A DNA stretch of 64,000 nucleotides from Pseudovibrio sp. M1P-2-3 (GCF_031501865.1 NZ_JARRCW010000001.1:3183001-3247000), one strand, 5' to 3'; positions 42,273 to 51,460 are shown, counted from the stretch's first letter. A program made the numbers and translations. Notes: a model not told the origin generated them from the letters alone.

Positions 42273-43412
42273 TTAGTCGGACAGGCCGCGCTTCTTGCGC
42301 ACTTCCAAAACCGCTGCGGATGTGGAGATTTCCACGCCCTTGGCCGCCTGCTCGGACCGGAAGTTCATGGCCTCAAGAGCAATGGCCTCTGGATCATTGG
42401 CAAGTTCGCCCGGAGCCTCGCCCAGGTCCTGTTCGCCAAACTCGACAATCTTGGACTGGCTGGACAGGAGGGACTTGGTGGCCGCCAGCAGGTCCTCGGT
42501 TTTGGTTTCACCGCTTTCAGCAAAGGAGACTTCCTGCGGCTCGCTTGCCGCAATGGAGTTGAGCAATGCCACAACGCGGCCCTTGTTGCCGGTTGCCAGA
42601 CGGCCTTCATTAATCAAGCCCTCAGTGAAGGCGTCATGGTCGGCGCTGATTTGCTCCTGTTCACGCGCCCTCAGTTTCTGTTCTCGGGCATCAAGATCAG
42701 CGGTGCGGGCATCAAGCGCCGCCGTGCCTCTGCCGGGTGTGTTGGGCATAGCCGGGTCCTCTTCAGGGTTGGAAAAATTGTCTAGTTCAGGGGATGATTG
42801 CGTGCCCGCCTCATCAATCCAGTTGATGGTCCAGTTGGGCAAAGTGGCGTCGGCGTCTTCCAGACCAAACTTGTCGATGAAGAAATCCCGCATTGACCGG
42901 AAAAGGCTCGCAACGTCTTTAAGGGCTGGGTCGCCAAACTCGATAGTAAGGGTTTCGCTGTCCGCTCCAGAAAACTCCACCGGTTTCAAACCGGGCACAG
43001 CAGGCGGGGCCGCGCCTAAAAAACCCACATGTTTGGGGTAAAGGGCGTCGCCCGCTGGGTTGGCAGTGGAGCCTTCCTTGTAAAATGACATGGAAATGCG
43101 CTTGTAGCGGCCTTCTGAGACGGCCTCGGAAAAGGAGGGTTCCAGCTCGCCAATTTCGGCAATAAGGCGCTCAGTCTCATCATCATAGGCAAACTCTTTG
43201 ACCCAGCCATAGGCGGGTGTATCGGTTGTGGGGTGGCCAATTACCACCGGCACCGGATGCTTGGCAGCGTCATAGCGCCCGGCCAAAGCTTTCAAGTCTT
43301 CAGCGGTGGCGCTGAACGACACGCCGCTCATGGCGGTAAAGGTGCCTGGCTTAAAAACTTCGATATGTTTGGTTTGGGTTTTTGCTGGCTTGGCCACTTG
43401 TTCGCGCTCCAT
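42273..43412 (-). CDS. Phage protease/scaffold (Mu I-like)
   Basis: A 379-aa protein of the Mu I protease-scaffold type. The protease region is at residues ~20-150 (VPVVIGHPTTDTPAYGWVKEF, SMSFYKEG, PKHVGFLGAAPPAVPGL). The C-terminal half is charged and helical, with DLDAREQKLRAREQEQ, as expected for the scaffold. In Mu the gene also yields a separate scaffold Z from an internal start. It begins just after a terminator. Confidence 0.85.
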   Translation of the reverse strand: MEREQVAKPAKTQTKHIEVFKPGTFTAMSGVSFSATAEDLKALAGRYDAAKHPVPVVIGHPTTDTPAYGWVKEFAYDDETERLIAEIGELEPSFSEAVSEGRYKRISMSFYKEGSTANPAGDALYPKHVGFLGAAPPAVPGLKPVEFSGADSETLTIEFGDPALKDVASLFRSMRDFFIDKFGLEDADATLPNWTINWIDEAGTQSSPELDNFSNPEEDPAMPNTPGRGTAALDARTADLDAREQKLRAREQEQISADHDAFTEGLINEGRLATGNKGRVVALLNSIAASEPQEVSFAESGETKTEDLLAATKSLLSSQSKIVEFGEQDLGEAPGELANDPEAIALEAMNFRSEQAAKGVEISTSAAVLEVRKKRGLSD

Positions 43413-43440
43413 AACAAAATGTTGGAGGCAACAATGGCAG

Positions 43441-43478
43441 CTAAAAAAAACAAAAGCGCCGGAACAGTTCCGACGCTT
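43441..43478 (-). terminator. Intrinsic terminator between G and I
   Basis: A near-perfect hairpin of AAGCG, CGGAAC, loop, GTTCCG, CGCTT (43454-43478) is followed on the minus strand by TTTTGTTTTTTTT. It lies in a 220-bp gap between the G gene and the protease gene. The rest of that gap shows no gene. Confidence 0.8.
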
Positions 43479-43635
43479 GAAAGTGGAAAGAGAACAACTT
43501 GTAAGGGAGGTGGAGAGCTAAAACACTTTCCAGAACGGTTTCTAACGGGCTTCTAACGCAAGGTGTTTAAAATTCATGGGGGATTTATCATCCTTGTCTG
43601 CAATGGCTTTCTATGGGCTTTAAAATTAAGGGCCT

Positions 43636-44130
43636 CTAATCGTCCAGAAGATAGCTTTCCAAAGCCTCGCGCACCGCCTCTTCATCACCCCGCCCCAAGC
43701 CAATATATGGCCGCGCTGGAATGGTGGCCTTACCAGCAAAGACAAAGCCGCCGTTGCCGTTGGGAATGGCCAGTGCCTTTTTGCGGCGCGGACGGATGAC
43801 CGCTCCATACTGATGTACCCACACTTTAGGGTGGTTCAGGTTGGTGCCCACTTCCGCCTTGCTGCTGTCGACCTGCACCTTGATTGAACGGATCAGACCT
43901 CCTGTTGCCCGCAAGGTGCCCCGCTTACTGCGACGGCTGGCAAGGGTAAGCGGAGACAGCTTCGCCCACGGCTTGCCGTCCGGGCCTTCCTCACGCTCGA
44001 ACCGCTCCAGTGTTTGGTCATAGAGCGCTGCGCCCATAATAGAGTGCAAGGTGGTATTGTCCTCAAAGCGGCCCGCAAGAGCCTTCAGCTCTTCATCCAT
44101 CTGGCTGCTGTCAAAGCGTAGGGTGAACAT
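43636..44130 (-). CDS. Virion morphogenesis protein (Mu G-like)
   Basis: A 164-aa protein of the Mu gpG family, with ALYDQTLERFEREEGPDGKPWAKLSPLTLASRR, LRATGGLIRSIKV, and GTNLNHPKVWVHQYGA. It takes part in tail or head completion. The ATG at 44130 is preferred; the frame starts 24 bases upstream. Confidence 0.83.
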   Translation of the reverse strand: MFTLRFDSSQMDEELKALAGRFEDNTTLHSIMGAALYDQTLERFEREEGPDGKPWAKLSPLTLASRRSKRGTLRATGGLIRSIKVQVDSSKAEVGTNLNHPKVWVHQYGAVIRPRRKKALAIPNGNGGFVFAGKATIPARPYIGLGRGDEEAVREALESYLLDD

Positions 44131-44140
44131 GGTCGGCGGC

Positions 44141-44338
44141 CTATTGGTTCTCAAGTGCAGGTTTTGTTTGTTGTTTAAGGTGGTTGAGGTAAGTCAGAAT
44201 GACTTGCTCAGCTCCCCAAACGTAATTGTCGTGCTCAGCCTTCTCGAGCTTTTCAAACTCAGGATAGAGAGATTCAATTCCTTGGCTCCAAAGTTCTTTA
44301 GCTGCTGTTTCCAAAGCTTCCTTATTTAATTCGCTCAT
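44141..44338 (-). CDS. Small helical cargo protein (65 aa)
   Basis: A 65-aa protein, starting MSELNKEALETAAKELWSQG, with helical and charged composition and no cysteine. GGAGG sits 7 bases before the ATG at 44338, a strong ribosome site. It lies between G and F, where Mu has no gene, and is preceded by ~290 bp with no gene, so it looks like an independent cargo gene. No family was recognised. Confidence 0.7.
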   Translation of the reverse strand: MSELNKEALETAAKELWSQGIESLYPEFEKLEKAEHDNYVWGAEQVILTYLNHLKQQTKPALENQ

Positions 44339-44627
44339 AATATTGCCTCCTTTAGTTTTGCCTTGCCACCACAAGTACACAGGGCTACCTTTATTTAGCG
44401 GACAGCACCGTGGACCGATGCGAGGTCTTTCATTCCGGTGTTGCTGTAGGCAGTGCGCATCCACTGTCTTTTAAGTTACTTCTACAAACCGTTTTCTTTT
44501 GACTTGCTGCCTCACTGGGCTTACCATCTAAATGAGTGATGGCAGCAAGCTTGAAGTATGACCCCCGGCGCTAGGGCGGGATCTTAAAGTTCAGGCAGTG
44601 CGGTTGTGGATCGCCTTAAGCAACCCT
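44339..44627. other. Non-coding gap in the head cluster
   Basis: About 290 bp between F and the 65-aa gene. On the minus strand it ends in the ribosome site of the 65-aa gene. No clear promoter was found, though the location makes one likely. Confidence 0.4.
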
Positions 44628-45911
44628 TCACTCACTTTCCCGTCGATAAAGCAAAGATCCTTTCCGGTGCTTTTCCAGGTACTTTGCATCTGGTTTGTTT
44701 TGCCGCCCCTTAGTAGGGTTAAAGGCTGTTTTGCCTTCCCATCCCTTCGCGCTCCAGCCAAAGCTTGCAAATCCCATTAGCTCCTCAAAGTAGCGCAGGT
44801 AGCGGCGAATAAGCAGTGTTTCGCCATTTGGTCCAGTGACCCAGTCCACCCATATCTCGTCTGGGTCCACAATGGCCTCTGCCAGATAAGCAAGCGTAAC
44901 TTCGCGCCCCAGTTTCTTAACCTTCCAAGTGCCAGAGCCATTGCGGAAAAGCTTGTCTGATACCGTCAATACCTGCCCCGCCTTATCCCGAAAGGCAGTA
45001 CTGTCTCCTATGGAGGCCCCAAACTCATCCAGAAAACTCTCAACATAGAATTCATCACTTTTCCCTTCCGGCAATATCTTGGCCTGTGCCGGTTTTGCCT
45101 GTCCGCTCAGGGGTGCCAAATCAGGTTTAGGCCTTACAATACTGGTTGCCTTGAGTGCGTCTGCTCGCTCCCTTGGCACCAAACCATTCGCCCAGCTTTT
45201 GCCTGGTGCATAGCCCCAGCCCATATCCACGCCCTTGGGGTAGTTGATCAGTTCACCAGTGCCCGGATCCTGCATAACCTCATAGGCAATGGGCGGGGCC
45301 TGATCCGGTCCGCTCTTGCCCAACCGTTTCAGTTTGGGTTTGGAGATGGTGCGCACTCCGCAACCACACTTCCAGCCATTGGGCGGGTAATAGGTATCCC
45401 ACCACGGATCGTTGGCGGACAGCACCAAGCCATCCCAGCCTTCATGCTCGGCTCTGGCGGCAACTGGAACCCGCTCCAGCCCATGCACATATTGCCAGTA
45501 CGGGAACGCCTTTAAGGTGGCCGGATCTTTCATCTGCTTGTAACGGCCAGCGGCGTGGGCAGATTTCAGGTTGGTTTCATAAATCACCCGTGCCCGCCAG
45601 TTCCGCCCGCCGTTATAGTCCCAGCCGTGGCGCTTCACGATGTCGTCAAAACGATCCACAAATCCGGGGTGGTAGGTGTCGTCCTTGTCAAGCCAGCCTT
45701 CAAAGGGCAGTCCTTTACTCAAACTGTCATCAATGGCTTTCTGGAAGTCTTCCAGCAAGGCGGCCTTGGTGGCACCTGCCACCACAAAGGCGCGGTCATG
45801 GCCTTGGTGCATCAGGTCTGACCAGGCCTTGGTGGGCAGAGGCACTTTCTGGCGGTGGAAGTCCAGTGCTTCCTTAAACGGCTCACCCTCCGCGAAGGTT
45901 TCCGAATTCAG
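44628..45911 (-). CDS. Head morphogenesis protein F (Mu gp30-like)
   Basis: A minor head protein of the MuF family, with SDLMHQGHDRAFVVAGATKAALLEDF and the RARVIYETNLKSAHAAGRYKQMKD segment, WQYVHGLERVP, PPNGWKCGCGVRTISK and the DPGTG-type C-terminal part. The N-terminal conserved part (EPFKEALDFHRQKVPLPTKAW) is coded upstream of the first ordinary start, a GTG at 45845. No ATG, GTG or TTG exists in frame ahead of it. Either a CTG at 45911, overlapping the portal stop as CTGA, is used, or F is reached by -1 frameshifting from the portal gene. Confidence 0.75.
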   Translation of the reverse strand: MNSETFAEGEPFKEALDFHRQKVPLPTKAWSDLMHQGHDRAFVVAGATKAALLEDFQKAIDDSLSKGLPFEGWLDKDDTYHPGFVDRFDDIVKRHGWDYNGGRNWRARVIYETNLKSAHAAGRYKQMKDPATLKAFPYWQYVHGLERVPVAARAEHEGWDGLVLSANDPWWDTYYPPNGWKCGCGVRTISKPKLKRLGKSGPDQAPPIAYEVMQDPGTGELINYPKGVDMGWGYAPGKSWANGLVPRERADALKATSIVRPKPDLAPLSGQAKPAQAKILPEGKSDEFYVESFLDEFGASIGDSTAFRDKAGQVLTVSDKLFRNGSGTWKVKKLGREVTLAYLAEAIVDPDEIWVDWVTGPNGETLLIRRYLRYFEELMGFASFGWSAKGWEGKTAFNPTKGRQNKPDAKYLEKHRKGSLLYRRESE

Positions 45912-47425
45912 GTGTTTTTTTTTGAGCCTTCGGGCTTGATCCCCGTTTCTTCCATAACCTCTGAGCGTCCTTGAAGCTCAGCCAAAGCAAAGGCATCGCC
46001 CATGAGGTTGCCCAAAGGATCAATGTTCATAGGGGCAAACGCCTCCAATAACCCTTGCGAGGCTTCCTGATAACTGGAGGCACTTTGCAACTTGGATTTG
46101 ATCGCAGCAAGCCACGCCTCCAATTCAGGAGCGGCCAACTCTTCCAGCTGGCTGGCAAGGTCTGCGGTGGCATTGTCTGCATCAGTGAAAGCAACAGAGG
46201 CAGGTTGAGACAGTGTGGCTTCCGGTTTCATCGCCACCATTTCAACGCCCATGATGTCACTCAAATGCGCGAGAGTGTCCTTGGGTTCATATCCTTGCAG
46301 GCGGGCCTCCTTTAAAACCTTAAGGGCAGACTGCTGGCGTTCATGACGCTGTTTCTTGAGCGCTTCTTGTTCCTGCTCGTTTTCTGGACGGGAGCGCCAC
46401 ACACCGGGCGGGGTCGCCTCCGGCCAGTTGGCCTCGCAGATCCAACGAATGAGTGTCTCATTCAGCGTGGCCGAAAGCTGGTCGCAATCATCATCCACCA
46501 GATCTTCGGTCTCATCAGCATGGGTTTGCGAAGCAGCCCGTGAACCTTGTCCCTTTACGCCGGTGGAGAGTGTGGAGCCCAATACCACTTCGCTGGTCTG
46601 TTCATCCCAGTAGCGCACCCAATCCTCAAAGCCTGCATCCCCGGACCGTTTGGCCTCCAGAAACTCCACCTCATCGCCAATTTCTCCAACGATGGCCCCG
46701 TTTTGTACCAGCTGGCGCAGAAGCGTTAGGAACTCGTCCTTATGCTCTGGACTTGTGCCCGAGGCCACCTTGCCAAATGGCGTGGGGGAGGCAAACTTTT
46801 CCAGATGCACCATCCAGAACTTGGCCCCATCACGTTTAAAAAGGATATGCCAGAACAGAACCGCGCCAAGACCAAGGCCATATGGGTTGTTACCGCTCGC
46901 CCCAAAGCGGTGCACGATAAACTTGCGCTCTGGCAACACCTCTCCGGTTAGAAAGTTGCTTGTGGTAAGCAGACGCGCCTTCCACTCATGATCAAAGCGG
47001 AAGCGGGCCGGATCATGGTCTTTGATGAACTTGGGCGCAATGAGGCCATCCTTATTCCGGTGCCAGACGATTTCTGCCACCGCATATCCCTTTAGAATGG
47101 CGTAAAGCAGATTGTTGCAGATCTGGTCGAACGGGATTTGGCTCAGCATAGCGCGTATCCCATCCGCCGCTTCAATATCCTTGGCCTCTTCACTGGCAGG
47201 CTCCACTGTCCAGTCGCGCTTGGTGGCTTTCTTGATACGCTTTTCCAGCGCCGTGCGGGCACGGCCATCCAGCTTTACTTCGTCATAGAGTTTCAAGCCG
47301 TGGCCTCCCGCTCTTGCTTTCAAAGTCGGGTCTTGCGGCTCCAATACATCGGAATAGAACGGGATGGTCACATCGTTTTTCGGCGTGGCAATCAGTTTGC
47401 CACCCTGTTTGGGCATGTTTGCCAT
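45908..47425 (-). CDS. Portal protein (Mu gp29-like, DUF935)
   Basis: A 505-aa portal protein, with KLYDEVKLDGRARTALEKRIKKAT, DQICNNLLYAILKGYAVAEIVW, and the HPFGASGNNPYGLGLGAVLFW-type region characteristic of DUF935. It forms the dodecameric ring for DNA entry. The gene ends with an A9 tract at 45915-45923 in front of the TGA. The start overlaps the terminase stop by one base. Confidence 0.87.
   Translation of the reverse strand: MANMPKQGGKLIATPKNDVTIPFYSDVLEPQDPTLKARAGGHGLKLYDEVKLDGRARTALEKRIKKATKRDWTVEPASEEAKDIEAADGIRAMLSQIPFDQICNNLLYAILKGYAVAEIVWHRNKDGLIAPKFIKDHDPARFRFDHEWKARLLTTSNFLTGEVLPERKFIVHRFGASGNNPYGLGLGAVLFWHILFKRDGAKFWMVHLEKFASPTPFGKVASGTSPEHKDEFLTLLRQLVQNGAIVGEIGDEVEFLEAKRSGDAGFEDWVRYWDEQTSEVVLGSTLSTGVKGQGSRAASQTHADETEDLVDDDCDQLSATLNETLIRWICEANWPEATPPGVWRSRPENEQEQEALKKQRHERQQSALKVLKEARLQGYEPKDTLAHLSDIMGVEMVAMKPEATLSQPASVAFTDADNATADLASQLEELAAPELEAWLAAIKSKLQSASSYQEASQGLLEAFAPMNIDPLGNLMGDAFALAELQGRSEVMEETGIKPEGSKKNT
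45915..45923 (-). other. A9 tract with A AAA AAC heptamer at the portal/F junction
   Basis: In the portal frame the minus-strand codons are TCA AAA AAA AAC ACC TGA. A AAA AAC is a canonical -1 slippery site and would join the portal frame to the F frame, which is -1 relative to it. A sequencing error in the homopolymer is also possible. Confidence 0.5.
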
Positions 47426-49077
47426 CAGCGATAATCTCCAAAGGTGTAACCGCTAAACAGTCCGCCTGTTGTGCGGGGCGCTGTCTTGAAGGATTCTTTA
47501 CTCAAAGCGGAAGAGGACTTCTCCACGGCGTTGGTCCACAGCATTTCCAAACAGTCTGGGCCATCGTCATGGTCAGCGTTGGGCCACTGCTGCAGCTGGT
47601 CAATCAAAACTGAGTGGCCTTTGTAAAAGCGGATGAGACCATCTTTCACAGGTGGCTGTAACCGCTCAATACGCAGGTTCTTGTCTGTCAAAGGAATAAT
47701 GGGAATACACGGCATGGCCAGTCGCGCCTTGGCCGCTTCTTTCATCAAGTTGGTGCGGAAGAACTCCTGAAACTGGACGCTTTCCACAAACCATAACTGG
47801 CACCTGTATTCGCGCTGCAAGGCAATGGCATCCGAGATGATCATATCGGGCAGGCGTCGGCGAATAGAGGCCTCTACCACATCCAGAATATTGTTTTCCC
47901 GGTCATAGCCGCCAATGAGGATGGCGGAAGGATCGCGGCCCTTGTTGTTCTTGCCTAATGAGGGATCAATTGCGCCAAAGAACAGCCAATCCGTTTTGCG
48001 CTGGACCCAGTATTGCAGATCCTGAAACGGGTTGTCGCCGGAGATGGGCTTGTTCTGGTATTCGCTTTCAAAGGCCGCGTGATCATCGGCCCGCTCTTTC
48101 ATCAAGAACAGCAGAGTGTGATTGTCCGGCCAGTTGAGAACCGCCCCTTGGTCCATCTCCCCTTGCTGTGTACAGTAAAACGCATCAGCTGCCGGTTCGC
48201 CCTCATTGAGGTAAACCTCTTCCCACTGATCCCACAGGTCCATGCGGTCAGGCCAGCTCAGCACGGCGCGGAACTCGGTCACCTGCCATTGTGGTTTCTT
48301 GGAAAAGCGGACGATCACCGCATCAAAATGCAACACGGTTCCAGCATAAAGCACATCCATGGAGCCATCAGTGGGGCCAAGCTTCAGGACCGCCTTGCTG
48401 ATCCAGCTTTCCAACTTGTCGCGCTGCTTGGGGTTGTCTACGTTCTCGTCGTTTTCAATATCGTCCAGGATCGCCAAGTCCGGGCGGAAAGGGCCATGAC
48501 GGCGGCCACGGATTTTCTTGCCGGTGCCAAAGCCTTCCACCTTGATGTTGTTGCTGGTGATGATATCGCCCTCGCGCCAGGTGCGCCCCTGGCCCACCAC
48601 CTCAGGAAAGTCATAGGCAAGGCGCGGGTTGGTCTCCAGCTCTGCCTTTAAGGCTTCAATCATCACCGCCGCCTGTTCAAAAGCATCCATGATCAACACG
48701 ATGTAATGCTTGAGGCCGCGCACAATGCACCACAGTGGAAAAATCAGGCTGATATGGGTGGACTTGGCCGAGCCACGCGGGGCAATTACCAGCCTTTTTT
48801 GCCCATCCGGCGTTGCCACCATGAGGGGCAAGTCCTCGTAAAGGTGATCATGCAACAGACTGGCGGGTTTGCTTAAGTAATGGGGAAAGTAGGTTTCAGC
48901 AAAATACCGGTAGCCGCTCTCATCCTCATTGACTGCCGCCACACGTTGCTGGCGCAGCTTCGGGTCGGCTGGAAAGGCGTCCACTTCCAGTTCGATTTTC
49001 TGGCGGAACTGTTCCGCCATATCGGCAATGTTCTTTTTAAAGTCAGTGGCTTTCAGCGCCGGTTTAAGGGCTCTCAT
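47425..49077 (-). CDS. Terminase large subunit (Mu gp28-like)
   Basis: A 550-aa packaging ATPase-nuclease. Walker A is LVIAPRGSAKSTHISL (around residue 98), Walker B is LAILDDIENDE, and the nuclease domain carries FFGAIDPSLGKNNKGRDPSAILIGGYD. Size and motif order match Mu gp28. It cuts and packages DNA from the prophage left end in Mu, an end this prophage no longer has. Confidence 0.9.
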   Translation of the reverse strand: MRALKPALKATDFKKNIADMAEQFRQKIELEVDAFPADPKLRQQRVAAVNEDESGYRYFAETYFPHYLSKPASLLHDHLYEDLPLMVATPDGQKRLVIAPRGSAKSTHISLIFPLWCIVRGLKHYIVLIMDAFEQAAVMIEALKAELETNPRLAYDFPEVVGQGRTWREGDIITSNNIKVEGFGTGKKIRGRRHGPFRPDLAILDDIENDENVDNPKQRDKLESWISKAVLKLGPTDGSMDVLYAGTVLHFDAVIVRFSKKPQWQVTEFRAVLSWPDRMDLWDQWEEVYLNEGEPAADAFYCTQQGEMDQGAVLNWPDNHTLLFLMKERADDHAAFESEYQNKPISGDNPFQDLQYWVQRKTDWLFFGAIDPSLGKNNKGRDPSAILIGGYDRENNILDVVEASIRRRLPDMIISDAIALQREYRCQLWFVESVQFQEFFRTNLMKEAAKARLAMPCIPIIPLTDKNLRIERLQPPVKDGLIRFYKGHSVLIDQLQQWPNADHDDGPDCLEMLWTNAVEKSSSALSKESFKTAPRTTGGLFSGYTFGDYR

Positions 49078-49583
49078 CCGTATTGCCTCGCCAGTTCTTC
49101 TCCGAACGGTTCCAGAATTTCCAGAAACGCTTCGGTGTGCTGGGGGTGGTGCTTGAAGATAAACTCGCCAAGGCGCTGCAGCACATCATTGGCCACGCCC
49201 AGCTCAGAGATTTTCGGGGCAACACGGCCCGCAGAGGCCACCATTTTGTTAAAGGCATCGGACAGGGAGGCCATCAGCTTGACCCGCTCTGCCGCCTCAA
49301 GATTATCAGAGCTCTTGAGCTGCTCGATGGTTGCCTGAAACAGCACAGTGAAGTCTTCAACAACACTGGTGACGACCGTTTCCAAGCCCTCGCCAGCCAT
49401 CATTTGCGCCGAGCGCACCGCATCCCAGTTGTCGCCATTGGCCAGCGCGTCCTTTTTCCAGCGCCGCACAGTGCTTTCAGAAACATGAAGCGCCAGGGCA
49501 ATGGTGGGAATGGCTTGCCGCTCCAGCACAAACAAGCGCCGGGCCTTCCGCTTCTGCTCTGCCTTTTGTGGTTTGTTGCCCAT
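49074..49583 (-). CDS. Terminase small subunit (Mu gp27-like, DUF3486)
   Basis: A 169-aa DUF3486 protein. Residues 15-45 look like a helix-turn-helix (RLFVLERQAIPTIALALHVSESTVRRWKKDA), and the remainder is a coiled-coil region (FTVLFQATIEQLKSSDNLEAAERV). It is thought to recognise the packaging site. It is coupled to the large subunit by a 4-base overlap. Confidence 0.85.
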   Translation of the reverse strand: MGNKPQKAEQKRKARRLFVLERQAIPTIALALHVSESTVRRWKKDALANGDNWDAVRSAQMMAGEGLETVVTSVVEDFTVLFQATIEQLKSSDNLEAAERVKLMASLSDAFNKMVASAGRVAPKISELGVANDVLQRLGEFIFKHHPQHTEAFLEILEPFGEELARQYG

Positions 49584-49790
49584 TCACGTCCCGATCTTGT
49601 CTTTGATAATGGCGATGCACACAGAAACCATGGAGGCCGCCACAACGCTGTAGACGCCCGACTTGGTCTCTACCGATCGCAGCCGGGCATCCTGTTGGTT
49701 CTGCCGGGCGTCAACGCTGTCCAGCTTTTTCTCAATGCCCTGCAGCAGTCCTTTGATTTCGCCGAGTTCGCGTGCGATTTGCTCTGACAT
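49584..49790 (-). CDS. Small coiled-coil membrane protein of the lysis region
   Basis: A 68-aa protein with an N-terminal coiled coil (ARELGEIKGLLQGIEKKLDSVDARQ) and a hydrophobic segment near residues 46-63, ending in IKDKIGT. Such coiled-coil/one-segment proteins occur in lysis clusters as holin accessories. It is adjacent to the holin-like gene with one base of overlap. Confidence 0.7.
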   Translation of the reverse strand: MSEQIARELGEIKGLLQGIEKKLDSVDARQNQQDARLRSVETKSGVYSVVAASMVSVCIAIIKDKIGT

Positions 49791-50209
49791 TATTTGCCCC
49801 TCCGGGATATGGCTCCGCGCAGGGCTTTTTCAAAAGGACGAGTGAGGAAGTACGCCGCAACAATCCAGCCCGCCCACTCGTTCAAGGGCGATGGCAAGGC
49901 GGCAACATTCCACTCAAAGTGAAACAGGCTGTCAGCTACAATGGCCCCGGACCAGATCACAATAGGCCATGCAAAGGCCGGACGGATCATAGCTGTCACC
50001 CACCACCCTTGCTCCGCCAGCACAATGTCACGAGCCGCACGGCGGGCCTCCACCTCAGCCCTAATGGATTCCTTGGTGACCTCGGCTGCGATCCTGTCCC
50101 GCTCGTTTTCTTGAGCGGACCTCTGCTCAATGTGGGAAAAGATGCGGTCTAAGACACCGCTGCCGAGGAACGAGAATATGCGAGTGCCAAGAGTGAGAAG
50201 GAAGCCCAT
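49790..50209 (-). CDS. Holin-like protein (3TM type)
   Basis: A 139-aa protein with hydrophobic segments at residues ~2-15, ~75-92 and ~110-126 and a charged central helix (AEVTKESIRAEVEARRAARD), similar to the 3TM holins of gene transfer agents and Mu-like phages. The WWVTAMIRPAFAWPIVIW motif is typical of this family. The ATG at 50209 abuts the endolysin stop and is preferred to the start 15 bases upstream. Confidence 0.75.
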   Translation of the reverse strand: MGFLLTLGTRIFSFLGSGVLDRIFSHIEQRSAQENERDRIAAEVTKESIRAEVEARRAARDIVLAEQGWWVTAMIRPAFAWPIVIWSGAIVADSLFHFEWNVAALPSPLNEWAGWIVAAYFLTRPFEKALRGAISRRGK

Positions 50210-51408
50210 TAGATGGTCCTCCAATTCTGCGCATCTTCAAGGCGGCGCTGCTTGATCTGGCGAGCAAAGATAATAACAGCCACACCGACCGCTATGGCAA
50301 GCATCCACTTGTTCTCCATTACCAGAGAATACAACGGGGCAAGCTGAATGCGGAGCATACCAAACTGCTCTGACCAACCGGAAAGACGTTCAAGATAGTT
50401 TTGCGGGGCCAGATCAAGGCCGGTGACTGCGGCACTGGTGGCCAAAACACCCGATCCTAGCTGTGTTAGACGGTCGGCTTTTTGAACGGTTTTCGAGCCT
50501 TGTTTGCGCAAGGTTTTGACGGTTAAGTCTGCACGAGAGTTGCCATTGGTCTGGTTGATGTGGGAAGCGGTTTCCAGATCATCCTGAGTGGCGCGGCCTA
50601 CAACTCCATCCACGGTGAGGCCGTTATCCACCTGAAACGCCACCACAGCGCGGCGGGTGGCAGGACCGAAATCCCCATCTACCTTAACCGCATACCCCAG
50701 TTCAGCCAAACGCCCCTGCAGTGCACGGACCCGATAGCCGGAACTGCCAAGCTGGAGCGTGTGGGTATAGGCTCCAAGGTCTTCCCCTGACAGCCTTGCA
50801 TAGGCCTGCGCCATCTGTTGGGCATAAAACTCCACTTGACCAGACCCGTTATAAACTCGGGCAATGGCGCGAAAGTCGCCTTTGCGCAGAGCATCATCCA
50901 GCCCGGAGCTGTCAAGAAAGCTCAAAAACGCATCAACCTGTTGCAGGCTGTTTTGCGCCAGCGCTCTCACAAATCCGGTAACACTGGCATGGTCACATTT
51001 GGCATGGTTAAAGCCCATGATCTGAGCCATGCCGTAGGAGCAGGATTTAAGCGCCGCTTCTTCGTGAAAGTCCGCCATGCGCTCCAGCAAATCCCAGCGC
51101 TCATTGGAACCGGATTTACCAAGCCCTTTGTAGTTGGCCTTGCTCCAGCGTTTGACCGCCAGCCCCTGCCGCACCGCCTTGGCGCGCAGCTCCTTGGGCA
51201 ACTCACGGTAAAATACATGTTTTTCGGGAAGGATAATCAGGCGGCCCCGATGGTCGAATGCATCGCCCTTACTCTCCACCTCCAAGATGGCTTGCAAGAC
51301 ATCTTCATCGCATTGCATCGCTCTTGCCCATCTTTCCAGGGCGTCGGTGGTATCCAGCTCCTGACCACCGCCAGAGCGCAAAAGGGAAACGGTATTGGAT
51401 CGAGACAT
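50209..51408 (-). CDS. Endolysin: N-acetylmuramidase with peptidoglycan-binding domain
   Basis: A 399-aa lysin. The N-terminal domain is the DUF3380 muramidase (LQAILEVESKGDAFDHRGRLIILPEKHVFY, with glutamate in VESKG, and CSYGMAQIMGFNHA). Then a peptidoglycan-binding repeat (SSGYRVRALQGRLAELGY...VDGDFGPATRRAVVAFQ) and a C-terminal hydrophobic segment (LAIAVGVAVIIFA), unusual in having a membrane anchor. It lyses the cell wall. The ATG at 51408 is preferred to the one three codons upstream. Confidence 0.85.
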   Translation of the reverse strand: MSRSNTVSLLRSGGGQELDTTDALERWARAMQCDEDVLQAILEVESKGDAFDHRGRLIILPEKHVFYRELPKELRAKAVRQGLAVKRWSKANYKGLGKSGSNERWDLLERMADFHEEAALKSCSYGMAQIMGFNHAKCDHASVTGFVRALAQNSLQQVDAFLSFLDSSGLDDALRKGDFRAIARVYNGSGQVEFYAQQMAQAYARLSGEDLGAYTHTLQLGSSGYRVRALQGRLAELGYAVKVDGDFGPATRRAVVAFQVDNGLTVDGVVGRATQDDLETASHINQTNGNSRADLTVKTLRKQGSKTVQKADRLTQLGSGVLATSAAVTGLDLAPQNYLERLSGWSEQFGMLRIQLAPLYSLVMENKWMLAIAVGVAVIIFARQIKQRRLEDAQNWRTI

Positions 51409-51460
51409 CGGCACCAAGCTCCAGAGGTTAAAATCATCTGGTTTGAATGTGCCTGAGGTT

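Noticed and set aside
45915-45923. The A9 tract as proof of programmed frameshifting
   Set aside because: Homopolymer miscounting and a CTG start explain the frames equally well; kept as a finding, not as an established event.
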